Source: Oreocharis arfaki (Eukaryota; Chordata; Aves; Passeriformes; Paramythiidae). Taken from it: a stretch of 64,000 bases of DNA. Position 1 is the first letter of the stretch, and each line of letters opens with the position of its first letter. A program made the position numbers and the translations under genes. A model generated the notes under the pieces. The model saw nothing but the letters and a program-made list of their open reading frames with translations, did no database searches and had not been told where the DNA came from. Positions 47,701 through 62,700 of the stretch are shown here, piece after piece. The DNA lies in NCBI GenBank assembly GCA_013398015.1, contig VZRR01010929.1, positions 19,471 through 83,470 of the forward strand. The letters are read 5' to 3'.

Positions 47701-50700
47701 CTCTCTGTTAGAACTGATGGTTTTTTTCCTCTTGGGCATCCGTGAAGGTTGTGTGGCTGACCAGTAGAGACAGTAAAACCTGTCCAGACTAGTGACTCCA
47801 GACCAGTCATACAGGGTTGAACTGAGCTGTCTCCATTCTTGCTGTACAAGCAGGCCAGTATTTTTATAGGAGGACTGGTTTAGCACTGGTGAAGGATGGA
47901 GCTATCACAGACACTTAGACTAAGTTTGTAACATTTGGTGTGCTAATTTCTCTAATTACATAAGTCTCAAGCAATATCACAAAGTAACAAGCCTGGAAAG
48001 GCCAGGTAAGGAAGCCCATACTGCAGAGAGAGGTGTCTCCTTTGTCTTCAGATTTGATAATGTATTCTCCCCATAGCCACATTTTCTGTAGAATACTCCT
48101 TATGATTTTGCCGTATATCAGACTTGCTGAGATAACTAAAACAATGGAACATAAGAGAGTACAAATCTGATATACACTTGTTTTAGATGTAATCTTTTTG
48201 CAGGAAGAGAAAGATCTTCACTGAGTTTGAACATCTTATATATGGTTCTCTGGGAAGACTGATATGGCAACACCAGCTGTTACGGGGAAGCTCAGCATGA
48301 TTTTAACAGTCTGTGGCCTGGCTTTTTCTTCTGTTTGCAGGATTCTCTCTTGCCTGATGGAGCACTTGTATACTGAGAAAATGGTAGAGGACTGTGAGCA
48401 TAGGCTCCTGGAGCTCCAGTATTTTATCTCTCGTGACTGGAAGTGAGTACTGTAAAACAGGATGTATCTTTATTTGGTATTTGTATTAAGTGTTTGTATG
48501 CATTAGCAGTTCCTTGTAAAACAGTGTAGCTTGTGGTTGTTCAGAAGAGGACTTTCAAGTATGCCAGGTTGGTAGGGTGTTAATGCCTGTGTAGAACACT
48601 AAAAGCAAAAGTTGCTTGGAAAAGGTGTGATGCCACTTAAATCAGGTACTCGTGTAGAAGTGATGCAACCTTAAAAAGTGCTCAGGTTTGAGCTCTAAAA
48701 TTCATTGCATCTTTAATTAAAGAATTCTGTCTGACTGTGTTGAAGTCAAAGGCCTCTTTCTCTGCTGGTGGCAGGCAGTTGTATCTGCTCTAAGTGCTAC
48801 AATATGGAACTTAAGGAAACCAAGTTTTTAAGTATAACAAAGACTCACTGTGTGAGAAGCTTCCTGCCTCCTCCATTTCTGCCTTTTTTCAAATTCTCTA
48901 GGTGTGATTACAGCCTGTAGAGCAGATGTAATACCCTTCAGATCACTACTTTTCTATCTTTCTCAACCAGAGGTGGCAGTGCTTTGTTTTAAATATATAC
49001 AAAGGCCCTTGTGTCAGTGTTAGTTAGGATGAGGAGAGAATAAATTTGATAAACGTGACCAGTGAGGAAAGAAGAAGTGTTTGGCTTGTCTTCTAAAGAA
49101 GATGGAGAGGTGAGGAAATAGAGTACATTAAATGGAGTTACTGCAAGAAATTGAATACTTGTTCTCAGTGGCCACAAAGAGTGTAAGGCAAGAAGTCCTG
49201 GGCTTCAATTACTGCAAGGAGTGTTCAAATCAAACATTAAGAAAATCTTGACTCGTAGCAAGTCATGTGTTTCTGGACAGCATTGCCAGTAGCTGAGAGC
49301 TGATATGTGCTCTGTGAACCTTCTGCTTTTAAAATACATGGGGCTTCGTGGACCAGGGAGTTTAAGGCTTTTTGGCTGTTCATTTAGTCACCTCAGTAAT
49401 TATCTCCGTAGGCAGACAAGAATACTCTAATCCCTCCCCCCCACCCCTTCCTGTTGGTCTTCATTGCTGTGTCTCCTGCCTGTACTGTTTCTAGCAGGTA
49501 ATTCGTTGTTAGAGTCAAACTTTAGGGATTAGAAGAAGGAAGACTGAGTATTTGCATTTTCCTGGGAGTAAGGATAATTCTAATTCATAGTGCAGGCTGG
49601 GCAGCATTAGCTTGTCTTTGTTTAACCACTGTTCCCCAGAACTGGCTTATGAATCTGTTGCACTGACTGTGTGCTTCAGACAGATGCTCAGAGCAGAAGG
49701 AGTTTTGTTGATATCTTAATCATTATCTATATAATTGTGTCCACTGAAATCACTTGATGTTTGTTTCCTATAGTGTTTATAAATATGAAGTTTCCATTTT
49801 GGAAAGTCAGCAATATCTCACTTAGCTTTCATGTAATTAGACATTATCTTAAGAGATCTGCACTTACATGCAAAGCAAGGGACACTGAGTTTTCAGCTGG
49901 CTCAAATCCAGGGCAGACAGAATCAATCCAACTCAGATTTTTATAGAATTGGTGTTTCAGAATGGCAGCAGTACAAAGTATGTGTAAGATGTTACACAAG
50001 CAAAATGTGGTGTGTACCTGCCTTTCTGCTGGTTCAGGACATTAAGGAGATGATTTTTCTCATGTGTCGGCATTTGACTGGCATGCTGCAGAAGAAAATG
50101 GGAGGTGCTTCAAGAAGTGTTGAAAATTTGATCTGTAATTAAAGATTTTGGTGTTATTTAGGGAGTCAATTCCAAATTGAATGACAGGCATTTTGCCACC
50201 TGTTGGTTCAGCTGGTCATACGCTGCTGCTGAGTAGTGTCCTGGTGGTGCCTGAAACCTGAAGTGGATTTTCTGTCTCAAAAGCATTTCAGGATATGAAA
50301 GACATTCCAGGTTTGAATGAAATGCCAGTGATAACTCTTCTGCTTGCAGATTGGACACAGTCCTTTACCGCAAGTGTCAGGGAGATGCCTCTCGCCTCTG
50401 CCATACCCATGGCTGGAATGAGACCAGTGAGCTGATGCCTCCAGGGGCTGTTTTCTCCTGCTTGTACAGGCATGCGTATCGCACAGAGGAGCAAGGAAGG
50501 AGGGTAAGTGCTAATGGGCAACTTGCTGCTTGTTGGTCTGTGGTAGAAGGGTTGCTCACGTGTTTGGAAGTTGGACACTCTATGCTAAAACTGCCACAGC
50601 TCAGAAAAGCTACTTTAAATCATTTACTGCAGGTGGTAGTTGCACTGCTTGGGATGCCCAGCTCCTCCTCAAGGGTGCCCTGAAGGTCTAGGTAGTTGTT

Positions 50701-53700
50701 CTGGTAAGGCAAAATAGGCCCAGCAGGAATGACAGGCCTGTGGAGAGAACTGTGTGCTGACACCGACTTACATTTCTGTTCAAACACAGTCCAAGTCCTC
50801 CCTCACGTCTTTCCAAAGAGGAATGTGATTCCTTGCAGATAGCCAGCATAGCCGCAAAATTGGTTTTATGCAAAAAGGAGTTTCAAGATCAGCTTTCCTC
50901 AGCTGTTTCTGATTAAGTTTTGATTTGTGCTCAGCTTCAGATTATATTCCATTTAATTCTTCCTGTTGATATAATTCATCCTTCCAGTTCTTTGGAGCAT
51001 GCTGTACTGGTAAATGTGCTTATGCTGTCTTTAAAGAAGACAGTGGGGATCTGACTTGCTGCCCTGCAGCTTGGACATCCACCATAATTGCATTTGTGGT
51101 TGAGAGCTGCTCTTTTCAAGTTTGCTGCCCTCTCGTGCCTTTAGCATGGCACTCAGATGAAAGCACCTGGGTACTCAGTTCCATTTCTTTTGGCACTGTG
51201 GTGTACACAGCCCCTCGGAGTTGATGGGTTTATACAATGGCCCAGTTTAAAAATTAATTTCCACAGCTTGATTTAAAAGGTCTTTTGTAGCAGAGGTCAA
51301 GTATTGATTGAAAGCATCTCTTGTAGGAATAATTTTTTTTAATGCAGTTTCTTAGTCTGCTGACTTGAGACTTTTTCATTCCATTTTATATTAGTGCTGA
51401 CCAAAGAAATCAATAGCCACCCTGCAAATAATCTATCAGAGAGAGAAAAGGTTTTTAAATGTGTTTTTCTTTTGGAAAGTAGGCTAAGGGGACAGCTGTC
51501 ACCTTGAAATTTAGTCTTGGAAGCAAACTCGTGGGAGGTTAGACGTGTATTTGTTTCCAGTACTGTTGACAGAATGCTAGGTAACTTCCAGTGGTTTGGA
51601 TTTTCAAATGTATGAAGCTTTAAGCTTCAACTAGTGCATTTTAGGTCTGATAAGCACCATACCAGTATCCCTTGGTTTTCTACAGTTTGTTTCTTCCTGT
51701 CTTGCAAGTGCTGACTCTGATGCACTGCAGTCAGGATTGCTGAGAAGAAGTAACAGCTGGACTATATTGCCTTATTCTGGGCTTCCAGTTTGGTACTGAG
51801 GGCATGAGCTACTTTGACTTTCTTCTCCAGAATCAGTCTGTAGCCTTGAGTGAAGGGGGATGGTGCAGCAGGATAACCTGGGGGCCTGATCTGACATCTC
51901 ATCTGAAAAAGCGAAGTAGAGGTTTAAGAATATAAAGTTAAACTTAGTGGAACAAGAGGAGCCTCTATCTAAACTAAATAACAGAGCTTCAAGCTCTTTT
52001 GAAACCCAGATTTCTTGTGGGGGCCCTGGCAGGCCTGTGCTGAGCAGTGCAGGACTCCTGTGCCTTCTGGGATTGATGATGGCATTTGTGGTCACTCTCA
52101 GAACCTTACCTGACAGCATCCTGTTTGTCCTGTGTGGACTTCGGGACCCCATATGCCAAACACTCCCTGTTCTCTTTGCAGCTATCACGAGAGTGCAGAG
52201 CAGAGGTCCAGAGAATCCTCCATCAGCGAGCCATGGATGTGAAGCTGGACCCAGCTCTCCAGGACAAGTGCATGATTGACTTGGGGAAGTGGTGCAGTGA
52301 AAAAACAGAGACAGGGCAGGTACCGTACACAATATCACTGCTACTTTGTTTGCAAAGCTGGAGGGGTGGGAAGGACAAAAAGGGGATAAAGGGAAATCTT
52401 GCTGCCTCTTTATAGTGGAGACCATGTTAAAAATTAGTGCAGTTTGAAAGAATCTGCACCAGACTCAGAGACAGGGGGTGCGAAGAAGCTTTGCATGTTC
52501 AAATGTTAGTGGAATGAGAAGGGGATAGTTAGCAAAAAGGATTTTAATGAAGCAACCCTACCTCCCTCAACCTGTTACTTGTAATATTCTATTACAAGCT
52601 TGGTATTTCCCACATAAACTTTTTCCCATTTCCATTTGGCAAGTACTGACATGCTTCCTGTGTTTATGCAGAACTGAACTAATATCTGCAGGTACTTAAA
52701 AAAGTTTCAACAAATACTTTCATGTTAAATTGCTGTGCCCTAGGAGGGCTGTAGCAAAGGGACCATTCTGCAACAGAGGCTGTAGACACCGCTCTCTTTT
52801 TGAAGTGCCCATCATAGGTAGGGTAACTAACCTGTCCTTAAGGTTATGGAAAGGATAAATTAAATGTGATATTCCAGAAGTGAAAGCACATCATGCAGCT
52901 TTTGAGAACAAGTCATAACATCCTAGACCAGCATTTTCAATTTTTACTATATATGTGTTCTGGGAGTGCTAGTAGAGGAGTGGGATTAAATGAGATTTAG
53001 GACTTTACAAAAAGGAGGGCAGTTTCATGTGTGTAACAATGTTATAAGCCCAAAATTTCAGCTTGGGTTCTTGGATCACACACTAAAATGTCTGTTTCTG
53101 TAGGAGCTGGAATGCCTTCAGGACCATCTTGATGACTTGGTGTCTGATTGCAGAGACATAGTGGGAAACCTCACTGAACTGGAGTCTGAGGTGAGTGGTT
53201 TTCAGCCTGAGGTAAAGGGAACAGTTGAGCATGTCTCGTTAAGCGTGTCATTTTAATAATGATGAAAAAACCTGAGGTTAGAGGAGCTGTAGAAATGCAG
53301 TACTCTGGGATCAAAAAACATCCTTTTTACCCTCATGCAATGGAAGTTTTTCATGGAGGTTCTTGAGGAAAAGAAATGAACAACAGGATTTTAGGCTGTT
53401 GATGGCATTTCTCTTGCTTTAAAGATCACTTACAGTAGTGAAACTAAGATTTGCGCAGGAACCCAGTTACCTTTAATACAAGTCAAGATACCCAATGGGA
53501 CTTGAGATTTTGGTCTTGCTTGCAAGTAGTTTTGAGTACTGTATTGCAGCTTCTCTCTCAGTCCTAAGAATTTTGGAAGCAATAACCACCAGGTACATTA
53601 GTAGGGATTTCAGTGACGTTGGCAGATTTATCTGTTTTATGAAGCTGCATATTTAACTGTCGAGCCCCAGACTGTTCCCCATATCTCTTAAAATTTACAC

Positions 53701-56700
53701 TGTGCCCTAGGGAAAGCTTCCTTCCAGTGGTTAGTAACTTTGGTTTGCTCAGAACTATGCTAAATCTTCAACTCCTTCCTAGGTGTAAGGTGATTTCTAA
53801 TGCTCTAGCGCCTAGTTGGGAGGAGAATGACTGAATTGTCCAAGTCAGGAGTTTCTGTGGAGACCAGGCTCTTCCCTTAAGCTGGAAGGCTTGTCTTGCA
53901 TTTGCCATGTTGGCAAGAGTGAACCCCGGGATTTCCAGAGCTAAAGGGCAAAGCTGTCTGGATTTGCATTTTTCAGAACCCTGTAGACTGGGTTGAGTTT
54001 GAGTTGTTAGCCCAGGTTTTTTCCAGAGTCTTTTTCTCTTGTGCATTCACTGTGAAAATGAAAAACTGCATGTTTTCTGCAGGACATTCAAATTGAAGCC
54101 TTGCTGATGAGAGCATGTGAGCCCATTATCCAGACATTCTGTCATGTGAGTATTCTGTAATAGTGTGAATATCTTTGAGGAAAAAGCTCAGTGGGAAAGG
54201 TTAGAGAGTTTTGGTATGAATTCTTGCTACACTTCAAAAGTAAAATAAGAGGTAATCAGTTCAAAAAGTCATCAATTAAAAAATCACCCTGAAATAAAAA
54301 TTCTTAATTCCACCTAGTGTTTCTGCTGTTGTCAGAGCCATAGCAGAAAAGCTAGTTTGAAGATGAAAATTGCTCTGTAATTGGCAAAAACCACTCTTTA
54401 CAGTGAGTTAAATACTAGACTTTTTTCCTTCTCCTTTACATGCAGGCAGCGTGTCTAGCCACTCTGCTCTGTGCAGCTGCTCAGCACTGCTGAAATAACT
54501 TCACTGGTGTAGGGCTGAGTAGTTGAAGAGCAGTGAAGGCACCTAATTGTAATATGTCATGTAAGCACTGAGTCTCTGTAATGTGTTTTCCTGAGTCTAA
54601 AGTATGTGTGTTTCTGAGATGGTTCTTTTCTGAACTGTATAAACATAGTTGTGTGCTGGAGTTGTGTGGTGCATCTCTAGGGTGGTCAGTTAATAGTGAG
54701 CTCACCTTGGAGAGTGGGACTGTGAGTTCCATATTTCCTGGTCACAGTGGGGTAAAAGAGCGTAAAACCCATGACTTGTAAGAGTAGCTAATTTTTATGC
54801 CTTTTTTCTCTTCTTCAGGAGGTTGCAGATAACCAGATTGATTCTGGGGACCTGATGGAGTGTCTAATACAGAACAAACACCAGAAGGAAATGAATGAAA
54901 AATGTGCAGTCGGTGTTACTCACTTCCAGCTGGTAAGCAACGCTTTTCTCTGCTATCAGTGGAAGCCTGTTCTGTTCTTTCAGGGTGTTGATAGGAATTA
55001 CCTAATTGTGAAAATGGTCCTTCTCTGAAATTGATTTTCCACTGTATTTAAAGAGGTCTTGTGAATTCAGTTGTATTTGCATGCCTGGTCATAAATGGTC
55101 ACTTCTGGAGATGGTTTATTTTCAACTCCTCCTTCCTCCCTGGCACATGGTAGACAGGATCCCAACTTCTTCAGCAGCGCAGCATCCCCCTTGCTTCCAC
55201 ATTAATAAGTTTGAACAAAAGTATGTGGTAATTGTATGATTCAACAAGTGTTCTTTTGGCCAGCACTTTGCGGGTTTTTTTTGTTGTTTTTTTTTTTAAC
55301 TCCATATGACCTAAGTTGTTTTTCTCCCCATTTCCCTCTTGCAGGTTCAAATGAAAGATTTTAGGTTCTCATACAAGTTTAAAATGGCTTGCAAGGAGGA
55401 TGTGCTGAAACTGTGCCCCAACATCAAAAAAAAGTATGTAGTGCCTGACCAAACAGCAATCTGATTGTATAAATATGTAATTAAGTGACAGGGTATTTCA
55501 TGATAGGACAGAAAATGCTGGACTTCCTTTAAAGGCTGATTGGTTTGTATGTGTTCAGTTAGTGACTGTGTTCTGCAGATGCTTAAGGTAGACGCCTGCC
55601 TCTTAAAATTACTTCTGCCTTACTCCTGGATAGAAGCCTGTCCTCTTTATTTTACTTGCTGTGAAATTAGCTAATTATTACAATTAGTTGATTGCATGTC
55701 CCGGGATGTTTTATATCATTGCTAGATTTTTTGTCTTCTAAAAGGCAGACTACTGTTCTAGTTGCTGACCTGGGAAGGGAAAATATCCCACTTGTTTTAT
55801 CTGGTTTGTTCCCTGCAGTCTAAGGGGTTTTTGGTTTTTTTAATGTTCTACTGCAGCAGTGTAAGGCTAAATTACACACAAGGTCAGTCCTGTTTGTGGC
55901 TAGCAAAACTATTTGCATTTTATGAGATAAATGCCCTTCCTATAGTGTAAAAGGATTGCTTGCAATGCTGTGTAGGTATTCACCTTCATCCATTTCTGAG
56001 GTGAAACAAAGCTGTTCTAAAGTGCTGACATGACTTAAGAGCAGAGGTCTTGCTTGGCAGAGGGCTTGGTGGGATTTTGAATGTCTTCCTGTCTGCTGAT
56101 CTAGACTCCACTTTAGGTTTTAATTGTGATCCAGTTACTGTACACAGAGCTGTACCCAGAAGTAAGCACAGATGCACAAGGAGTTTATACTGTGTTTGGA
56201 TTATTAGAGTCAGTTTCTCTGGTGTGGTAATCCAATACTAACCTTGGCTGGTCTTAGTGGAGGGTGTATGAGTAAAAAGCTGTTTTCTTTTCTGCAGGGT
56301 GGATGTGGTGATCTGTCTGAGCACAACTGTGCGCAATGATACTTTGCAGGATGCCAAGGAGCACAGGGTCTCTCTGAAGTGCCGCAAACAGCTGCGTGTT
56401 GAGGAGCTAGAGATGGTAAACATGCCTGAAACTCTTGTTTTCCCTGCTCTTCTAGTGAGGTCCATCAGTTAAAGCTTCCTGGTTTGTCCACCTTTGGGGA
56501 AAAAAAGGAAGCTCATTTATAAGATGTATCTAATTTATTTTTTCCACTTTTCTTACCACACAAGATTCAATTGCCCTTCACAGTGAAAGTACTGGTTGTC
56601 TACTTTAATGCCTTAAATATAGTCTCACAAAGGCTAAGGCAAGCTGAATGGTCATTGGAATTTCAGCTAGAAGTGATTATGTTTAGTGTTAGACAGCAAC

Positions 56701-59700
56701 GTGCTACACATTCTGATGTCCTTAATGTCCTCTAGGAGAGAACAAAAGCTTCATTTTACAGACTGAGGAAACAAGCACAGATGAAGCAACTCGACTCCAG
56801 CTGCTCCAAGTTGCTCAATGGATAAATAGGAGTAGTGTTTGTTCTGGTAGGCAAAGCTGCCTCTCGACTTCCTGCTGCAGTGCTTGCAGTAATAAACTCT
56901 TAGGGTCTTTGTCCTGTAGATACTGTTTAAGTGTCAAAGCTTCACCTTAAGTAGGTCCATATCGGAAGAGGCTGCACTCTTGCCTTTGTATGGAGGAATT
57001 CAGATGCTGGGCATCACCAAAACCAGGAAACGTCATTCACATCCTCCAGCTCACCTACTAGATGGGTGGCTGTTAATTTGTGATTTAGCTTTCACATGGA
57101 AAGATTTTAGTTGTCTTGGACGGTTGTGATGATGCCCTTTTAGGAGAAGCAGTGGAAACAACTTGGTAGCTATACAATTTGATTTAAACCCTTTCTTCAG
57201 TCTAAAAAGCTAACTGATCGCTGCAGTGAATTCCAAAGTTGGTTTCCTACTAACACCACTTCTCACACCCAAGACCCTTACACTCAAAGAAGCTGAATGC
57301 CTGTTGTGAGAGTTGCTTACTTTTTGTGAGTAGAGGTCTCCAGTTAAGAGATTAAAAAGGTAAAATAGTCTTGAGCCCTACTTTAAAGCTCATATTGTAA
57401 TTTTTCATGCAGACTGAGGATATCAGGCTTGAACCAGAACTGTATGAGGCTTGTAAAAGTGACATCAAGAATTACTGCCAGAACGTGCCCTATGGCAATG
57501 CTCAGGTAATGGAATTTATTAATTATTTACAATTTAATTTGTACTTTCATTTCAGAAAACTTTTGAAGAACACTTTTGCCCCTGTAAGTGCAGCTTGGGA
57601 TTTTCATTTTGATATCACTCAAATATTTTGGTAGTACTTCAGAATGTTAATTTCTTTCTTTTCCACTGGTACACAGGCATTAATACTGGGTGAATGCAAT
57701 GCTTTGAGCACTTCGTTCTTCAGTTAGTGCTAGTTTTAAGCTATTAGCAGCTGGTTAGTGCAAATGTTGCTTAAGATTTCTTAGGCATAATGTCTGCTTT
57801 TCGAATAAGTCCGAGAGACCTTCTTCATCTCATTAAATGTTTGTGAGAAAAGATGAACTTCAAGCAAGTTCTGGAAATAAGCATTGGTAATGACTTTAAT
57901 AAAATCTAGGCATTGGGAACTTAACTGCCCAAATGAGATGAAGGTGGTGATTAGGGGAACACATGGCTGTGTATGACAGAATCATATCAACAGTGTGTCC
58001 ATTATGCCTGCAATATTGTGTTGTAGATTATTGAATGCCTGAAAGAAATCAAGAAGCAGTTGAGTACACGGTGCCACCAGAAGGTGTTTAAGCTGCAGGA
58101 GACAGAGATGATGGACCCAGAACTGGACTACACCCTCATGAGAGTCTGCAAGCAGATGATCAAGGTAATGGTTGTGTGCTCATTTAAAAGGGTGAGGTTG
58201 GGATATAAGAGCTCTATCAGCTTTGAGCTTCCCGTAAAGGCTTGTTACAATGCTGCTGTGCTCTTTCAGAAGTATGATTGCTTTTTTGCAAAGTAATATG
58301 TTTCTTAACTCTGAATCAGGCTGAGGTTTCTTCAGGGCTCTTCTCTTTCAACTTCCCAATCAAAGCCTGTGCACTAATAAATTTGTCTTCCCAACCACCA
58401 GCAGAATTGAGGAGGGAATCTGTGCTGAGGCTTCTGATACAGTTCTCATCCAGTCAGTTTGGATTTAGACTGCCTTTTAGCAAGGGTGAAGAAGTTATGA
58501 TTACAGAGAAGAATAAAATCTTCAGCTCACTGCTGACCTGGTGCACACAGACTTTTCTCAAACTGATAAAGCAGGCAAAATCATGCAAAACTTGAAATTA
58601 GAAATTAAGCTGGAAGTGGTACCATGTAGAAAGCAGCAGTGAATGTTCATATAAGACACTCTTTCACAGTAGCCAGAATTGCAAGCCCTGAAACACTAGT
58701 AGTGCCCTGACTCCATATTTTGGCTGATGAAGAACATCGTGAGAGTTATTTGCTGTCCAGTGCAGACACATGCTTTTAAAAAAGAAACCTGTGATCTCAT
58801 CAAAGTAGTGAGGATTTGAAGATGCAACAGCCTTATCTTACACCCACAGAATTAGCTTCTAACAAAAGAAATTAGTACCTTGGTCTGAATTTTGGGTAAG
58901 CTGGTTCACTTTTGACTATCTGATTCAAGGTGGGAATGGGCTAATTACTGTCAGTGAGCTCCTCTCTGCTTTCTCCTTATATGTGGTCTTAGTTTGCACT
59001 GAGTGGTACTAAAGAAGTCTTCACTGTTGCTTTGTCCAAGCAGCATTTACACAGAACAGCACTATGTGTATAGACTTAAAAGATTGGTTTTTTAGTTTCT
59101 AAAATAAATGGGAACAAAAGTAGTTGAGTATGCGACCAAATTTGGTGGGTATTTCTTTCCAAGTGTGCTGTTTCTTAAGAATAGAAAATAAAGGCAATTT
59201 GCTTTTGATAAGGCCAGTCAGGACTGTACAGCTCAGTGCTCAGTCCATAAGCAGAGACATTAATGCCTATAGTCAATTCAGAGAGTAGCACTGAAGTGTT
59301 GGGGCTAGGCAGTGTGGCTGTATACCTCTCTGTTGGGCAGGTGATTATTCCCTTCCATGAATTGGAAGCTGCTTGTTGGTTTTGGTTTTTGTTTTTTCTA
59401 GTGATGAAACTTGTTGGGTTTTGGGGATTTTTTTGTAGCGGTTTTGTCCAGAGGCGGATTCGAAAAACATGTTGCAGTGTTTGAAACAAAACAAGAACAG
59501 TGAAGTGATGGATCCTAAATGCAAGCAGATGATTACCAAGCGCCAGATTACACAGAACACAGGTATCTTCTTCTGAAAAAAAACAGAACTTGCTTGCCTG
59601 AGATGTTCAGCATGGCTGGAAGAGTATCAGTTTTGTTTTATTCTCCTTTGTGGTTTTCTGTGTACACACTGATCTTAGTCAGTGGGTCAGCATGTGTTGT

Positions 59701-62700
59701 TGAATCTTCTTTGTTCCTGAAGCTCTTATCTCTCAATTTGAAATTCTGTTCTGAAAAAATACTGGTTTTCCCCAAAATTATGTTCCTTGATGGTATAATG
59801 CCATCCAGGAAATTTCTATCCCATCTCTTTCGGAGTGTTATGCTCTGTAATCTGAAGAGACGTGTGCTCTAATGAAGTTCTGTCATCTCTCCTGGTTAGA
59901 TTACCGCTTAAACCCCGTGCTCAGGAAGGCTTGCAAAGCAGACATACCAAAATTCTGCCAAAATATACTGAATAGGGCCAAGGATGATACAGAGTTGGAA
60001 GGACAAGTCATCTCATGCCTGAAGTTGAAATATGCAGACCAGGTGAGTAGAGCTGGTGCCTGCATATGAGAAAATGTGCAGGATTGTGCTGATCAACAGT
60101 CGTTGAATAACAAATCAAACTTGGGCTCGTGGTGTGTTCAGCGTATGTAACAGGCTATACATAAAGGAGGTTTTTATGTTCCTATACAAATATTAGAGAA
60201 TACAGGTTAATGTACAAGGTGGTTGATTTCCAAAGGTCACTGAGTGAGTTGATGACTTTCTCTTCCAAATAGCGTCTCTCTCCAGACTGCGAGGACCAAA
60301 TTCGGGTGATAATCCAGGAATCAGCCCTTGATTATCGGCTGGATCCCCAGCTTCAGATGCACTGTTCTGACGAGGTGGGAGAGTAACTCCATAGCTACTT
60401 TTTCAGGATGAAAGCTCCCTTTGTGTAACGGATTTTTGTTTCTCAAAACATGAACTTCCCTAATAAGTAAAACAAAAATCTCTTTGAGCTGCTTCTAGCT
60501 AGTCAGATTCTCTGCTTGTGGCTTTTGCCCAGTGTGCAAGAATTGAAGTTTCCTGTGCAGTGCTAATATGAAGTTAATTTTTTCATCTGGGATCTCATCA
60601 GTACTTGTGACTATGGAAAAACACTTCTTTCCTGTTGTCAAAAAAAGTCAGTTTTGTGGTCTTGTCAGCCTTAACTGGAATACAGTCAGGCTTTTTGAAT
60701 TTTCACTTTTGGTAACAGAGTTGGTCATGCTTCAAGTGTTACTTCATACTTTCACATTCTTTCCATGCTGTTTTCTTCCCTGCCCTCCTCCTCAGTACAG
60801 CGATATTGACTTCTTGCTGCTGGGTTTCAAAGGGTTATGCATATTGCATGAGCCAGGCTGCATTTGGCTTTGGGGATTTTGGGGGGAAGGGATCTCATCG
60901 TATATTCTTTAGCTGCACCCTGTGATGAGCTAACATATTGAGATATAAATGTGCTAAAAGGCAGAATGATTGTTGTGAGCTACTTATGTTAAAACACCTC
61001 TTTCAAAATAGATTTCCAGCTTGTGTGCAGAAGAAGCAGCAGCTCAGGAGCAGACTGGGCAGGTGGAAGAATGTCTGAAAGTGAATCTGCTGAAAATAAA
61101 AACTGAGATGTGCAAGAAGGTAAAGAAAATAAATTGGATGTGCTCTAAAAAGCTCCCATCCCTCCAGAAATCTGTGATTTTTTCCAGATCACAGCCTAGG
61201 TCATGTTCTAGCTAGTATGAGGCCAGAGCACTGAAATTTCTCTGTACATCTTGGTTCTGGCCTGCAGTGATTCAATTCAATTTCAACTTGCCAGTGAAAA
61301 TTGTGTTGAGAGTTCCTCCTTTGCAATTCCATACTTGAATCCTTTCTTGATTATAGTTGCCAAAGGTTCTTGTTACTGATCTATTTCTTGGTGCTGTCTC
61401 CATTGCAGGCTTTCCTAGGCCCAGGCTGTGTGATTGAGGGCTGTATGAATTGTGCCATGGCTATGGCACCTGATTTCAGTTCTGACTGAAATAATGCTGG
61501 TGTACTGACTTGGGTTTTTAGAATAATATGAGTATTTTAAGGAACGTTACAAACCACGATACTTAATTAAGCCTAAACCAGCATTCATAGCCTCATCCAA
61601 GGACAGTGATGGATTTTCTCACGGTCCTGGATTTGAAAAGATGATACACTTTTCAGAGACATTGATCAGCTTTAGTTTTGTTCTGTCTCCTTTTTCTGAG
61701 GTGTAATTTCTTCCTCTGCAGGAAGTGCTCAACATGCTGAAAGAAAGCAAAGCAGATATATTTGTTGACCCGGTGCTCCACACGGCCTGTGCCCTAGACA
61801 TCAAACACCACTGTGCTGCCATTCCGCCAGGGAGAGGACGCCGTAAGTGCTCGTGCTGTACTTGTACAACCTCTCAGTCCTGAGACAGTTAACCTCCATT
61901 TTCTTAACAGCTTAATGTTATGTACAAGATATTTCCACCACTCATTTGTGGGCAGCAGGATGTGACAGCAGCAGAGGTGGTAGATGAATGGGTGTCAAGA
62001 AGTCTTTCTTTGTGTCCAAGGCAGGATCTGTTCCTCAATGCCGATATAATATCCTTGTAGTCTTATCTGCAGATTTAATGGGTGTATGTTATGTGCCATC
62101 ATTCTTACGATTGCTGACAATAGTGTGTGATAGCAGATCCATAAACCTTCTATAAAATACCTCCTCAGTTAAATTCCATTGAAAATGAGCTTTTAATACA
62201 CATGGACTCATTTTTCAGTGAGGTTTATCTCCCACCTTGTATCAGCTTCACATAAAATCCAGCTCCCACATTTACATATGACAGTGTTCTATCAGACTGT
62301 ATCAAAAGCTGTCCTAGAACTAAACTTTTCTTACAGCAGCAAGTTAGTTTGGATTCACAAGAGTCATTCTGAGCGAAGCTCCTTGGTTCTTCTTTCTTTG
62401 TCAGTCTTTGTCCATGTTTGGCTTCTTCATTTCAGTATTTAAATTTAAATGGAAGTATTTTGATTGCAGCATTGCAGAGGGTAGGTAATCATGACTGCAC
62501 TTTCTAAGTTCTCAAAGCAGCTAAAGGCTTTGAGGCTTCATCAACTGTTCTAAGTCACCCAAGACTGAGTTCAGCAAGTTCAGACCACTTGAAACATAAT
62601 ATATTTAAGTATTTCCTAAACCTTTCTTCTCCTGTTTGAGGTCAAGCTCTTGCACTTTGTTACTGTTATTAGGTTATCTATTTGGATAGTATGTGTGGCT

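Noticed and set aside
51772..52425. 217-codon open frame on the minus strand, the longest in the window
   Set aside because: It overlaps GLG1 exon K (52182-52319) antisense and runs into intron on both sides. Composition shows no recognisable domain, and no splice or promoter signal supports it.
60568..60912. 114-codon open frame within the intron between exons U and V
   Set aside because: Hydrophobic and low in charge from T-rich DNA, no suitable splice phase continuity examined with success, and no known family.
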